In this document: positions 9,039 to 21,000 of the stretch, one piece after another | Layout of the letters: each line of letters opens with the position of its first letter | Numbering within the stretch: position 1 is the first letter of the stretch | DNA from: Sternotherus odoratus | Taxonomy: Eukaryota; Chordata; Testudines; Kinosternidae | Assembly: GCA_032164245.1 (NCBI GenBank) | Contig: JAVMKO010000001.1 | Span: 13,553,603 to 13,617,602, forward strand | Direction: 5' to 3' | DNA: 64,000 nt | The notes under the pieces: model-generated | Database searches by the model: none | The model's input: only the letters and a program-made list of their open reading frames with translations | What the model was told of the DNA's origin: nothing | Translations under genes and position numbers: made by a program

Positions 9039-12000
9039 GTGCGGGGCCGGCGGCGCGGTGGGGGCCGGGATCGGGGCCGGTGGTGGGGTCGGGTGGCGGT
9101 GGGGCGCCGGGAGTGCGCGATGGACCCCGGTTCTTGGGGGGCCGTGGGGGTGAGTTTAGTGCCTGGGGGGGGGTAGCTCAGTGGTTTGCGCATCGCCCTG
9201 CTAAACCCAGGGTGGTGAGTTCAGCCCTTGAGGGGACATGAAGGGATCTGGGGCAAAAATCTGTTGGCTGTTTTAGTTGGGGTCAGTCCTGCTTTGGGCA
9301 GGAGGTTGGGCTGAGGTCCCTTCCTACGCTGATACTCTACGAGCCCTTGCCAGGCCAGGACGCATAGCCAGTGACCCGCCGACCCTCATCGGCAATACCT
9401 GGACAGCCCCTCTTATGACAGAGACACACATGAGATCCCTTGTTCCCATCACATTTATCCCCCCCCCCCCCCTCAGTGCACCTTGGACTGAAGGGTTCAG
9501 GAAACCTCTCCCCCCAATCTCCTTCCTCAAACTGTCTGATCTATTCTGCAACACTTGTAGTTGAACCCAAAATGATTTCCCAGCACACCCTGTGACATGG
9601 TGCTGACAGCTGTTACCCAGGGATTTGTCAGCCTTGTGAAGTTTGGGGTTGCTTCCCATGAAATGGAGACGAAGGGAATCGTTCAAGGTTCTTTTCTCTT
9701 TGCTTTCCCAAGCGTTTGCATTTACATCAGAGTTAAACCCATTTCCTTGTTCATCAGTATATGGGTGACTAGAAAACAACAAAACTCTGGAGGCTTTTTT
9801 TACACTAGCTGATGTAACAAATCTGGAAAAGAAGTTTGCTGCTCAGTTGATTGCAAATGGTCTCAGGGGGAAGTTGTTTTGGTCAACTCTGCATGAAGCT
9901 ATAAAATAAAGTCTCTTGAGGTGTGATCACACAGTCCTAAAACGGGCTAAAATTCTCCTTAAAGTCAGTTCAGTAAAGTCGGCCAGAGTGAGGACAGCAA
10001 GATCAGGAACTTTTAATCAAACTTGTTCTGTCACATAGCCATGCAAACCCATGGTCACATCACCTCCACCCTGATCTGGGAATTTTGTTTAGCTGCTGCA
10101 TGCATTACAACACCCCAACTTTGCTGGCCATCCAATTTATTTAGTTCATTAGATGATAAGCTTTTATGCTGAAAAATCCAGATTTCCATGTTGTTGTTGT
10201 TAGAAGAGCTTAGATTATATAGTAGCTGAGGATACTTAATATAAAGTATTGAGATGAGTACACCATAATATCAGTTGCCATCACGGACGGGACATAGTTT
10301 ACTTCAAAGGATTTACTTCCTTTTTTGTAGGCAGGGAGAGAGACTTTTGTGCTGGGTTCTGTTCACTGGGTGTTCCGGGGGTCCTAGAAAGCACTTGTAC
10401 AATCACAGTTGCAAGTCAAGCTGTATTTGGACATGTCCACATGGACCTCTCAAAAAGCAGTGTTTCTGTGTGAATGCAGTAAGCTGTTTTTAGGAAGAAA
10501 CACAATAACTAGCTATTACAGACGAATGATATCCCTGAACGCTGTCCTTGTTTAACGTAGCTATGCTCACTGTCTCAAATGGTTTCAGAAACTGTTTTAA
10601 AAAGTTAGGCCTTCTCCTCAGTAGTGACCCAGCCACACTAGTTGAAACTGGTTAAAATGGTTTCTTACCTATTCAATTTTGTAGCATAGCGAGGGCCTCA
10701 TCATGCATAGTAAAGTGTGTGTGGCGGGGAGTTGTATAAACCAGTTTAGAGTCCCGATAATATGAAAGCAATAATTAATAGAGCAGCTTTTTCAAACCAC
10801 TGCGGGTTTTGGAGTGATTGTAGTGTACGTTGTACTTACCAGTCAACCAGATTGTACGATTCTTATTAATATTACTTTGATGTAGTGACTGGCATGAAAG
10901 GAAAGTAAATTGGGGGTGCCTTTGAGAATATTTTCCCCTGTGTAAGGAAATCTAGTTGGACTGGTCAAATCTTTGAGGCATTACTGAATGGAGATTGGAA
11001 TTAAGTTGTATAAAACTGTAAAACATTGTTTTCCTCCTGTCTAGGGAAACAGAAAATATTTCAAGCGCAGTGAGCTAACCAAGAAAGAAGAGGCAGCATA
11101 CTTTGAAAGATGTGGCTACAAGGTATGTAATTACTCCTTCAGTGGTTCGTGCGCTCACTTTGTCTATATTTAATATCAACATTCCAAATATTGTTGATGA
11201 TAATTGTTGTTCTTTGTTCAATTTGTCAACGTTATACATTAGCCTGTAAATGAGAAGCCACCCGGAGAGGTATGAGTTTCCTAAAACATCTTTAATGCAG
11301 GAAAAAAATGCATGATCTATAGCTATTTAAGTTTGTGTTATGGTTTGGCTTTTTTTCTTGTGGAAAGCATGAAATGGCTTGGGATCAAAGCTTGCCTTTC
11401 TTTTTAAATTGTGTTTTAGGCATGAACGCTGAATCTGGCATAGCCACTTTCCCTTACTTAAAAAGAAAAAAAAAAGGCCAACTTGTAAACTAAGAACAAG
11501 TTTAAGGTCTTCCTATTGAAATATCCCAAAGAGATCAGCAGAGATAACATTGAGTGGGTGCTTTGGAAAAACCCAGCCAATTTGTTTAGTATGCAAATCG
11601 GTTATTGTTCTTTTTGGCCCAAAAGATCTAGTGCTTGAAAGAGTCCAACACAGCACTTACTTTCTTTCAGGCAAAAATGCTAGAAAGCAATCTTAAACTC
11701 AGGGTGCATTTTGAAGCAAATGAGCGATCTGGAAGGCTTTGTTTATTTCCTCTTCAAGGGCATCAGTTAAATAGTTTGCTGGAATTGACGGTGTGGTGGT
11801 TTATTTCAAGAGTGTGTGTGGGTGTAGGGAGGTACTCACTTCAGTATAAAATGGGATCTTTAATATACTATTGTTTAATGTTTGCTAGTCAGAAATAAAA
11901 AAGTCTTGTTTTTAGAAGAGTTTTACTCCATTGGTCAGTCAATCCAGTACCCTGTTAGGATAATGTTTGGTCTTTATAGACATAAACATACAGTTTACTG

Positions 12001-15000
12001 GTAAGAAAGAACCATTGTGACCACTATACATGCATCAGAAACTGTTTTGAGAATCTAGTTACTGTACAGTCATTTCAACTTGGAGGAGAGTAATGCTTTG
12101 TACTAGTTGCTTAAAGAACCATAAGTAAAAAACTGTACTAGGACTAGTGGTTTAGCATAATTTCAGTCATGGGATAAGAAGGTCCATATATGTGAAAGGG
12201 GGATGCTTGTAAGTTTTTAGGTAACCTCTAAAGGTTTAATAACTACTTAAACGTAAGCTATTTCCAGCATGCAAGTGTCATTTGAATCCAGTCCTGCATG
12301 TTTCAGATTTGTTATTTAAATGCAGGATGGGGCTGATAGGAGATGCAAACAAAAGTTACAGGACTGGAGTTGGAATATCTATTTTGCTACAAGCATTTTC
12401 TTGAATTAAAACATGATCTTTAGAGAAGTATTAAATGAGCTTTCTAGTTAACTTAGTGCTTTTCTAGAGCCTCCCAGATTTCTGCATTTGATTTTTTAAA
12501 ATTTATTACTAAGGGGTAGAAAGCAGACTGATTTTTTTAAGCGAGTGCTTTGCTTTGCTTATACTGCGTTAGTAACACGTAAGCATTTGACTCACTTATA
12601 AAGAGAAAGCACTAAAGCAAAAATAATTGCAGCAAAGTTATTGCTTGTAACTTTGAGTCCAGCTGATGGAATGGCTTAAATCTTCCCTCATATGCTGCTA
12701 ACTGTTGTTATAAACAAAAAATAAACGATTGTAGCCTAGAGGTTGTAGAAATTCTTCTGACATTGAGGTGTATTTCTTTTTATGTACTTCGACTAGTTCC
12801 TTTCTTATCTTTACTTATGGAGGTTTCTATTCCCCACCTTGCAGTGATGAGTTTTATTTTCAGTAAGTATACTGTGCCCTGCCCACCTTTTAGATGCTAA
12901 CCATTGGTTTGATCCTCCATTGCTTGCTGACCCAAAACTGCTATTGATATTGGTGGGCATTTTGGGCGAATCAGTAATGCAAGATTGGTCCCTGTATTTG
13001 CTAGTGTAGCACTTAATACAGATTTGTGCTCTTGTCGTGTAGGTCCAAAGAGGTAGACCCTTATGGTCATGCAGAGTCTTCTAATTTCTCATTGCAGGAT
13101 TGGGATCTTGGCCAGCAACAATATAAAAGCTTCATTTCTAGTCTGTCTAGGACATCCATCAAGTCATTATTTTAGAGAAAACTAGAACTGGCCTAACGAT
13201 GTCAACAAAATGTAATATACTGTAAAATAAAGTGGAAAATAAAAGTACCCTTTAAAAACCTAATAAAGCATCAAGAAAGTTTCTACGTTGCTTACCCGCA
13301 TCCTCTGATTTTTAACTTTGTTCCAGAAAATTACCAGCATCAGTCTGCCCATCTGATTTTCATTTATATTCAGCAACTTCACATTGTAACTTATAGCAGG
13401 GCTTTTAAAGGGACAGTGCATTGGCATGAGTGCTGCCTGTCTTTAAATATCTTTAATCATAAAAGTTTATAGCACTGTAAAAATGCTAAGTCATGCAAGT
13501 AAGAAGTGGTTCTACTTAATTCAAGAACCTCCTTTTCTGATGGAGGGGAACCACTGATATGATGCTACAGCTATGATGAAGGCATGGTGTGTTTTTTATG
13601 TTTTTGCAATGAACTGTGTTCATTTGACAGGTTCTTCTGAAACAAGTGTTTCCAAAAAACAAGAAGTCATTTTGTGGTTGTGTTCAAAATCCACGGTGTT
13701 TTTGCATTGCCTTAAAGAGGTCTTCTTCCCCATCCCTTAGAAGTGGACTTAGGAAACACTGACATTTGTAATAAGCATAGGCATACTTCCATGGAGGGGT
13801 ATACTGACAAAGGAGCTTCTCTGTATCGTTTTACTAGTATTGTGGGCATGCCTAGAGGACTGATCCTGATCAGAACCCATTGTGCTATACAATAGCATAG
13901 TAAGAAGCAGCCCCTGTTCCAAAGAGTTTACAGTCTGTCTATGTATCCCTTTAAAACTATAGGTTTACTTCCCTGGATCTGTAATAATAGATTTTGTTAT
14001 TATGTAGGTACAGCAGGAGGAGGAAGAGGAGAAACCAGTGACTTCATCAAATCCAGGGTTGGAGCTAGAACTGGCAGAAGAGAAGTTACCCATGACTCTT
14101 TCCAGACAAGAGGTAAAATCAAATATCACGAACTAATCTGAGATTACAGCAAATGGATTCAAATTTCTCCATTAGGGCTACATTTCCTAATGATCTGTAG
14201 CCCTCTATTCCAGACTGTATCTGTCCTGCTACAGAATAATAGTTTTTAATTAAATAATTGTAATCTCAGTGCTTATTGCAGTGGTTCTATTTAGTTCTCA
14301 TACAAGGGCCTTCTTTTGTGATTGTGCAAAACACTAATGAGAGAGAGCAAGAGCAGGTAAATGCCCAGGGATGATGTTCAGTGAAGAGCCTCTTTTTTTC
14401 TTTTTATCCAAATCTCTGCATGAGTTCTTGTTTTCACCACCCTTCCAGATGATCTTTTGAACTATCCGATGAATATGGGATTAGAGGATTGAAGGCTGTA
14501 GGCTGAATATTTTCAAGTTCTGTTTTTCCAGCTTGTGTGTCTGTGATTTATTAGTCCAAATCCAAATCAAGCCACAAACTAGGTTTTAAAAAATCTTCGT
14601 ACATCCCCCTCAGAAAGTTAAGCTAAAGTTACTGGTATGCTCTTTCACCTTTTTAAGAGTAAAAGTCTTACAAGATCATTGTTAGTAAAATAAAACCCTC
14701 TCAAAAACAGTAGAGAGCTGGGAAATTCAGAGTTAAGTTACATTTACAATGAACTTAAACATGTGAAAGTGTGGAAATTCACAGTTAAGATACCCGTTGC
14801 ATCTTGGCTGTGTTCCCTTAGCATTGCCAGACACCTGTCTTCTTTTTCTGTACTGAAGTATTGAAAATGTGCACCATAGGCTGTTGCTTTCATGTTTGGT
14901 TTCATACAGACAGTCTAGTAGGGAGTGCGATGTCCCATCACCATGCATCATAGCTCCACTCATAAGAACTGTAACTTCATCTGAGAGGAGTTTGAGTGTC

Positions 15001-18000
15001 AACATGCTAGCTTTGTATCCACTGATGTTTGACTCGCTGGCTGCCACATGGAACCACAGGGCCTGGTTTTGCAATGTGTACTGAAAGTTCGGTGCTTGTC
15101 CGAATACAGGAGTCCGTGCATAGAACCGTGTTACAGAATGAATATCTCAAACTCTTCCAGCTGTGGCTTTTCCAGGCAGTCCATTGCTATCCAAAAGTGG
15201 CTACACTGCCAAATGTTGCATGTTCTATCAATCAGTGAGAGTGCTGCTTTGCATGTATTACATGTAAGCTACCAATGGGCTTGTTTGTTTGCACAAAGCA
15301 AGACCAATTTAACAAATTTGCAGTGAACGTGATGAGGGAGGCTGTATGATTTAGCAGGTAGTGCATGGAACTGGGATTATAGTCTTGACATTACCTGTCA
15401 CTTGGTATGTGACCTTGGGTAGGTTAATTTCTCTGCCTCGGTATACCATTCTTTAAAATGAGGGTATGTAAGTACCACATTACAATATTGAGACTTAGTA
15501 TATTAAAGTTTGTCAAGTGCTCTGAGATCCAGGGATGAAAGGCTTCATGTAAGTCAGCCTTGCAAGCACGTCAAGACATCATAACAGCCCAACCACCAAA
15601 TCTACTCACCCGCAGTCATATTGATGAAAAAGGTTTTTCTTGCCCCAGTCAAATGACTGAGTTGAATTTTGCAAAGTTTAAAGATAGTGGATGGAATTTT
15701 CTCAGGCACCAAAATGATTTACCGTATTTTTCGCCCTATAAGACGCACTTTTTCTTCCCCAAAACGGGGGGGGGGGGGGAAGTTGGTGCGTCTTATAGGG
15801 CGAATGTGCGTCCCGGTTCCCCCCTCCCCGCCGCGGGCGGGCTGCCGAGGTTCCCCCCTCCCCGCCGTGGGCGGGCTGCCGGGAGCGTCCCGGTTCCCCC
15901 CTCCCCGCTGCGGGCGGGCTGCCGAGGTTCCCCCCTCCCCGCCGTGGGCGGGCTGCCGGGAGCGTCCCGGCAGCCCGCCCATGGCGGGGAGGGGGGAACC
16001 GGGACGCTCCCGGCAGCCCGCCCGCGGCGGGGAGGGGGGAACCGGGACGCTCCCGGCAGCCCGCCCGCGCGGCGGGGACGGGAGAGCGAGGTGCTTTTTT
16101 TTTTTTTTTTTTTTTTTGGTCCGGCTTTTTTATTGAAAAACGAGGGGGCGTCTTATAGGCCGGAGCGTCCTATAGGACGAAAAATACGGTAGATGCACAG
16201 GTACCACAGACAGCCAATGAGATTTGGGCTCTTAAGTCACTTGGCCGCATTTAAAAATCCAGCCCTCCAATCAAAGGTTTATATTTTTGCATGTTAGTTC
16301 AAAATAAATCAGTAAGAAATTCCAGGAGTCTGCTTGAGCTTCAAAGCAGAATTTAGATCAGTAATATGTGAATTGATATGACCTTTAATTGAAATACCAT
16401 GGGGCTTTCATATTTAAACCACAAAGTGGAACATTTTGCTGCTGCTGTTTAGAATATAGCATTTCCCTTCCCTCCTAGCTTAGGTTGCTATTTTATGCTA
16501 AGTAAATGAAGTGATTTGGATTTTTTTTTTTGCGCGCTCTCCAATTTTGCATAAGGGAACACTTTGTTGACTCTTTGCAGGTGATTAGGAGGTTAAGAGA
16601 GAGAGGTGAACCAATCAGATTGTTTGGAGAAACAGATTATGATGCATTTCAGCGTTTGAGGAAGATAGAAATTCTTGCACCTGAAGTTAACAAGGTAAGA
16701 CCAGATAAGTAACAGTTGAGCATCAACAATATGAGTGTATGTATAATTAGTTTTCTCTGAACACTTATTGCACCTGACAATTTTCGTAAGGATGAAAAAT
16801 CATAGAGCAATGAAAATTACCCTCAGTTCCTACCTATAACGTCTCTGGGGGGATATTTTTAATATGATGTACTTTCTCTTGCCATATTAAAATGCTCAAA
16901 CTAATTTGAAGAAAGTTTTCAGGGCTTTGAGTTAGAGAAGAGATCTCTGGAAAGCAGCAACCTCAAAAGCTGTGTTGTTGCTTTCCAACGATGTGGGGAT
17001 GCAGGGACTATGTCGTCTTTTGCTCTGAAACTTTAACCTGCTAAAACACAGGCATCCGAGAAGAGTATTTTAAATAGCTTACCTCTGAGCAGAGACAGAT
17101 TATTAACAGGAGGAGTTCACTATTTCTGTTATGGAGTTATATTTTTTTCAAATTCCTTACTTCTAGATTTAAAAAATTAAAACTTTTTTCCAATGGAAAG
17201 TACAGTTCAGCTCTGAAAAGTGACTTAAGATAGCATCTTACTTAACAGATAAGTTCCTCTGCTTGCATCCGACGAAGTGGGTATTAGCCCACGAAAGCTT
17301 ATGCTCCAATACTTTAGTTAGTCTTTAAGGTGCCACAGGACTTTGTTACCTCTGCTATTCCAGACTAACATGGCTACCTCTCTGATTTTTGGTGTTAGGG
17401 TAGGTCTACACCAGGAATCGGCAACCTTTGGCAAGTGGCTCATCAGGGAAATCCGTGGAACAGTTTGTTTACCTGCAGCGTCCGCAGGTTCGGCCGATTG
17501 CAGCTCCCACTGTCCGTGGTTCGTGGTTCCAGGCCAATGGGGGCTGCGGGACGTGGAAGCCAGTACATCCTTCAGCCCATGTCGCTTTCCGCAGCCCCCA
17601 TTGGCCTGGAACGGCGATTGGCCAAACCTGCGGACACTGCAGGTAAACAAACCGTTCCAGCGGATATCTCTGACGGGCTGTGTGCCAAAAGTTGCCGGTC
17701 TCTGGTCTGCACGTACGGTGATGTGCAAAGTACAGAGTGCACGCTAGTTAGCACTAGTATAAATGTCCGGGTAGATAGTGAGGCATATCTTAGGCAAGTA
17801 GAGTAGAGTCCCCTATATGCCCCAACCGCCAGCATATATTCCCTACATGGGCTCTCTACACACCCAAGCAGTGCCTCCCACCTAAAAATAGCAGTGTAAC
17901 ATTCCCTGCCACAGTCTTTCCTTGCTGCAGTGAAAGGCTCCAGCAGCGGGCAAAGGCTCTGGCAGGAAGGAGGCAGCAGGACAATTCAGCAGCACCCTGC

Positions 18001-21000
18001 TGCGGGAGCTTCCCCCATTTCCTCCCCCTGCAAGTGCCATGTGTAGCTACTCACCACCGTGACAAGTGTGGATGCAGCCTGCCTTTTACTCTGGGGGGAG
18101 CTCCATGTGTAGTGCCTATGCTCTGTGTAGAATCAGAGAGGTAGCCATGTTAGTCTGGAATAGCAGAGGTGCCACAGGACTCTTTGTTACCTATGTTCTG
18201 TATGTCGCTGTAAGTGCAGACATGGCCTTAATGATCTCTCAAGGAAGGAGATGTGGTTTATTAGAGCCTGTCTGCTTGGGAGTGTGTCTGAGTACACTGC
18301 AGAACCTTTAGTGCATGATAGCAAGGGGTGCACATTGAGTTAGTGTGCACCGTAGATTCACATCCCAGCTTGCATTACACTGACTACCCATGGAGACAAG
18401 CCCTGAATATTTCCCAGTGTGCCCTATTGGTATCGTCAACACAACTAGAAAGAGTGAGCTGGATTCTGTTCTGTCTCATTCATCATCAGCATTGGTTACG
18501 TAGGTGTCATTGGTTTGAAAACCCTCTCAAGCCTGTCTGAGGTCTCCATCAGGCTGCTAAATAGGGGCCCGCCCCAGGCAGTCTGGAAACGGGTGGTTTT
18601 GTGCAGTATCTGTGCCCTTCTTTTCCTCTCTAAAGACTTGAAGCGGGATAAATAAGACAAATATTTGAGAGAAGTCTTGTTTCCAGTGGAACTATTGAAG
18701 TGCTTAAAGTTAAGCACTTATATAAGTAGACTTGGCTGGATTTGATTTTAATTGATAACTGTCAGTAAATGTCGATTTCAGCTGACACTGAAATCGGTGG
18801 GAAAAAAATATCAATCAGTAACAGCTGGCGTGTCTGCGGGGATCTGGTGTCGTCAGCCGTTTGGCCATGAAGGGAACTCTCGGCAGCTCTGCTGTCACAG
18901 CCCTATTCGCTCACTCACCAGCCAGGAGCGCGGGAACCATCCCGAGGGTTCTGGCCATGGAGCTCTGCTCCACTGCCCCGGACAACCTCTGCTTCCCTCG
19001 CACCCTGGCGTCTTGGACCACTCGGCCCCACAGGGAGCCCCCTGCAGCCCTGCTCTCAGCATTGCCCTAACCTCAATCCCAGTCCTACCCCCCACAACTG
19101 AAAAAGTAAAAATAGAAAAAGATCTTAAAATAAAAAATATTAAAATAACCAAAATTAGAAAAAATTGAATTCTGCCAAGCCTGTATTTGTCTCTGCAGGA
19201 TTTGGTTCTTAATGAAGAAATGTGGGAAGCTTCATTTTGATTATCAAAAATAAAATAAGATTATGATTTTCTAGTAAATATTTCTTCTCCCTTTTCTAGG
19301 GCTTGAGAAATGACCTGAAGGCAGCTTTGGATAAGATTGACCAGCAGTATCTGAATGAAATTGTTGGTGGTCAGGAACCAGGAGAAGAAGACACTCAGAA
19401 TGATCTGAAAGTCCATGAAGAAAATACTACTATTGAAGAATTGGAGGTATGCAGTGTGGGGGTTTGAACCCTGTTTTCAATACAGTTCTGTCGCACTGTT
19501 GCTATAGAAAAAAGCAAGGACTGGTTTTAAACACAGGTGCTTCCCTAGGGCACCAAATCAATGGGTACCCTTGTGATAGATGGTCTCTTTCACCAAGAAT
19601 CACATTAATTACTCCCTGTCCCAAAGGGCCAGTTCCTATCAGTTGCACCTTGGATCTCTCAAAAAAGACAGTGCTGTAGCCAATCCTGTAATAAACTATT
19701 TATTAACTAGGAAAAAGTAATGTTATCTACAAGATTCAACCAGATAAGCGTAGATACACAAATGATTTACAATCTTAAATTTCAAAAGATAATAGAAGCT
19801 TCTGTAATAAGCAAGCTTGGGATCCCTTTCTTATGCTTAGAAAACCTTGCCTCTGAGTCCAAACAGCATAGAAATACAGTTCTTCCTTGTTAAGGGTGTA
19901 AAGCCTTTTCCTCACTTGGGCTCTCAGCTGGAAACTCTGCTGACAGGAGGAATTCACTTGGTTGGCTCATCTTCACAGGCCGGGGAAGGGCAAAACAGCT
20001 ATGTATTTGTCTTTCAGTTGAGTGTAGCCATAGCCTAAGGGCTGGTCTGTACTAGTGGGGAGGAAGGACAGGAGGGGAGGGAAGAGATCGATCTAAGTTA
20101 CGCAACTTCAGCTATGTGAATAACATAGCTGAAGGCGACCTACTTAGATCTTTTTACTACGGTGTCTTCACCATGATGTGTCGATTGGAGACACTCTCCC
20201 ATCAGTTCCCCTTGAGCTTCTTATTGAGGTGGAGTACTGGAGTTGACGTTTATCACGTCTTTACTAGACACAATAAATCGACCCCTTACTGGATCGATTG
20301 CTGCACAGACGAGTCCCAAGACTTATACCCTTAATTGTCAAACTCTTTGCAGAAGTTAATCCTTTTAACATTTCTTGAAAGGTATGTTAAAGGGAAATGC
20401 CCTGATTTATAACTTGGAGCTCAATCATCGATTGCGAGGCGAGAAGGGGCCATTGTAATCATCTAGTCTGACCTCCTGTATCACACAGGTCAGAGAACTT
20501 CCCCAAAATAATTCCTAGAGCAAATCTTTAGAAAAGCATCCAATCTTGTCTTAAAAATGGTCAGTGATGGGGAGAATCCATCACAACCCATAATAAGTTG
20601 CTCCAATGGTTAATTACTCTCACTGTTTAAAATGTACGTCTTATTTCCAGTCTGAATTTGGCTAATTTCAAGTTACAGCCATTAGATCACATTATACATT
20701 TCTCTGCTCGTTTGAAGAGTCCATTATTAAATATTTGTTCCCCATGTAGTTACTTATAGACTGTAAGTGACCCCTTAGTCTTCCCTTTGTTAGCAAAATA
20801 GAGGCATGTTTTCCAAAAGTTATGTTAATTTAATTTTGCAAGGCATACAGTTTCTGGCCTGTACACTCATGTAACTAGTTTGTTCCTCTTTCCAATCAGA
20901 ATTCTAATAATCACTAATTATGATGGAGATAGGGCTAATGTTTTAAAACCTTATTTTCCATTGTTTAATATTGTCAAATATGACCTTTTGGGTCTGTATT

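Larger units (their letters stand above)
14113..16580. other. PRPF18: PRPF18 intron 3
   Basis: Holds a MIR (15340-15550) and a TA-flanked GC-rich hairpin MITE (15722-16189). The rest shows nothing recognisable. Confidence 0.55.
16695..19299. other. PRPF18: PRPF18 intron 4
   Basis: Holds two Penelope-like tails (17262-17391 and 18128-18196) on either side of a MITE that contains a hAT insertion (17412-17704). Nothing recognised in the rest. Confidence 0.55.

Noticed and set aside
9164..9350. tRNA gene
   Set aside because: A and B boxes are present but there is no complete cloverleaf; the CR1-like tail shows it is a SINE, as are the copies at 25659 and 59898.
15560..16192. 210-codon open frame
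   Set aside because: It runs through GC-rich tandem units of a MITE; the protein is low-complexity Gly/Pro/Arg in every frame.
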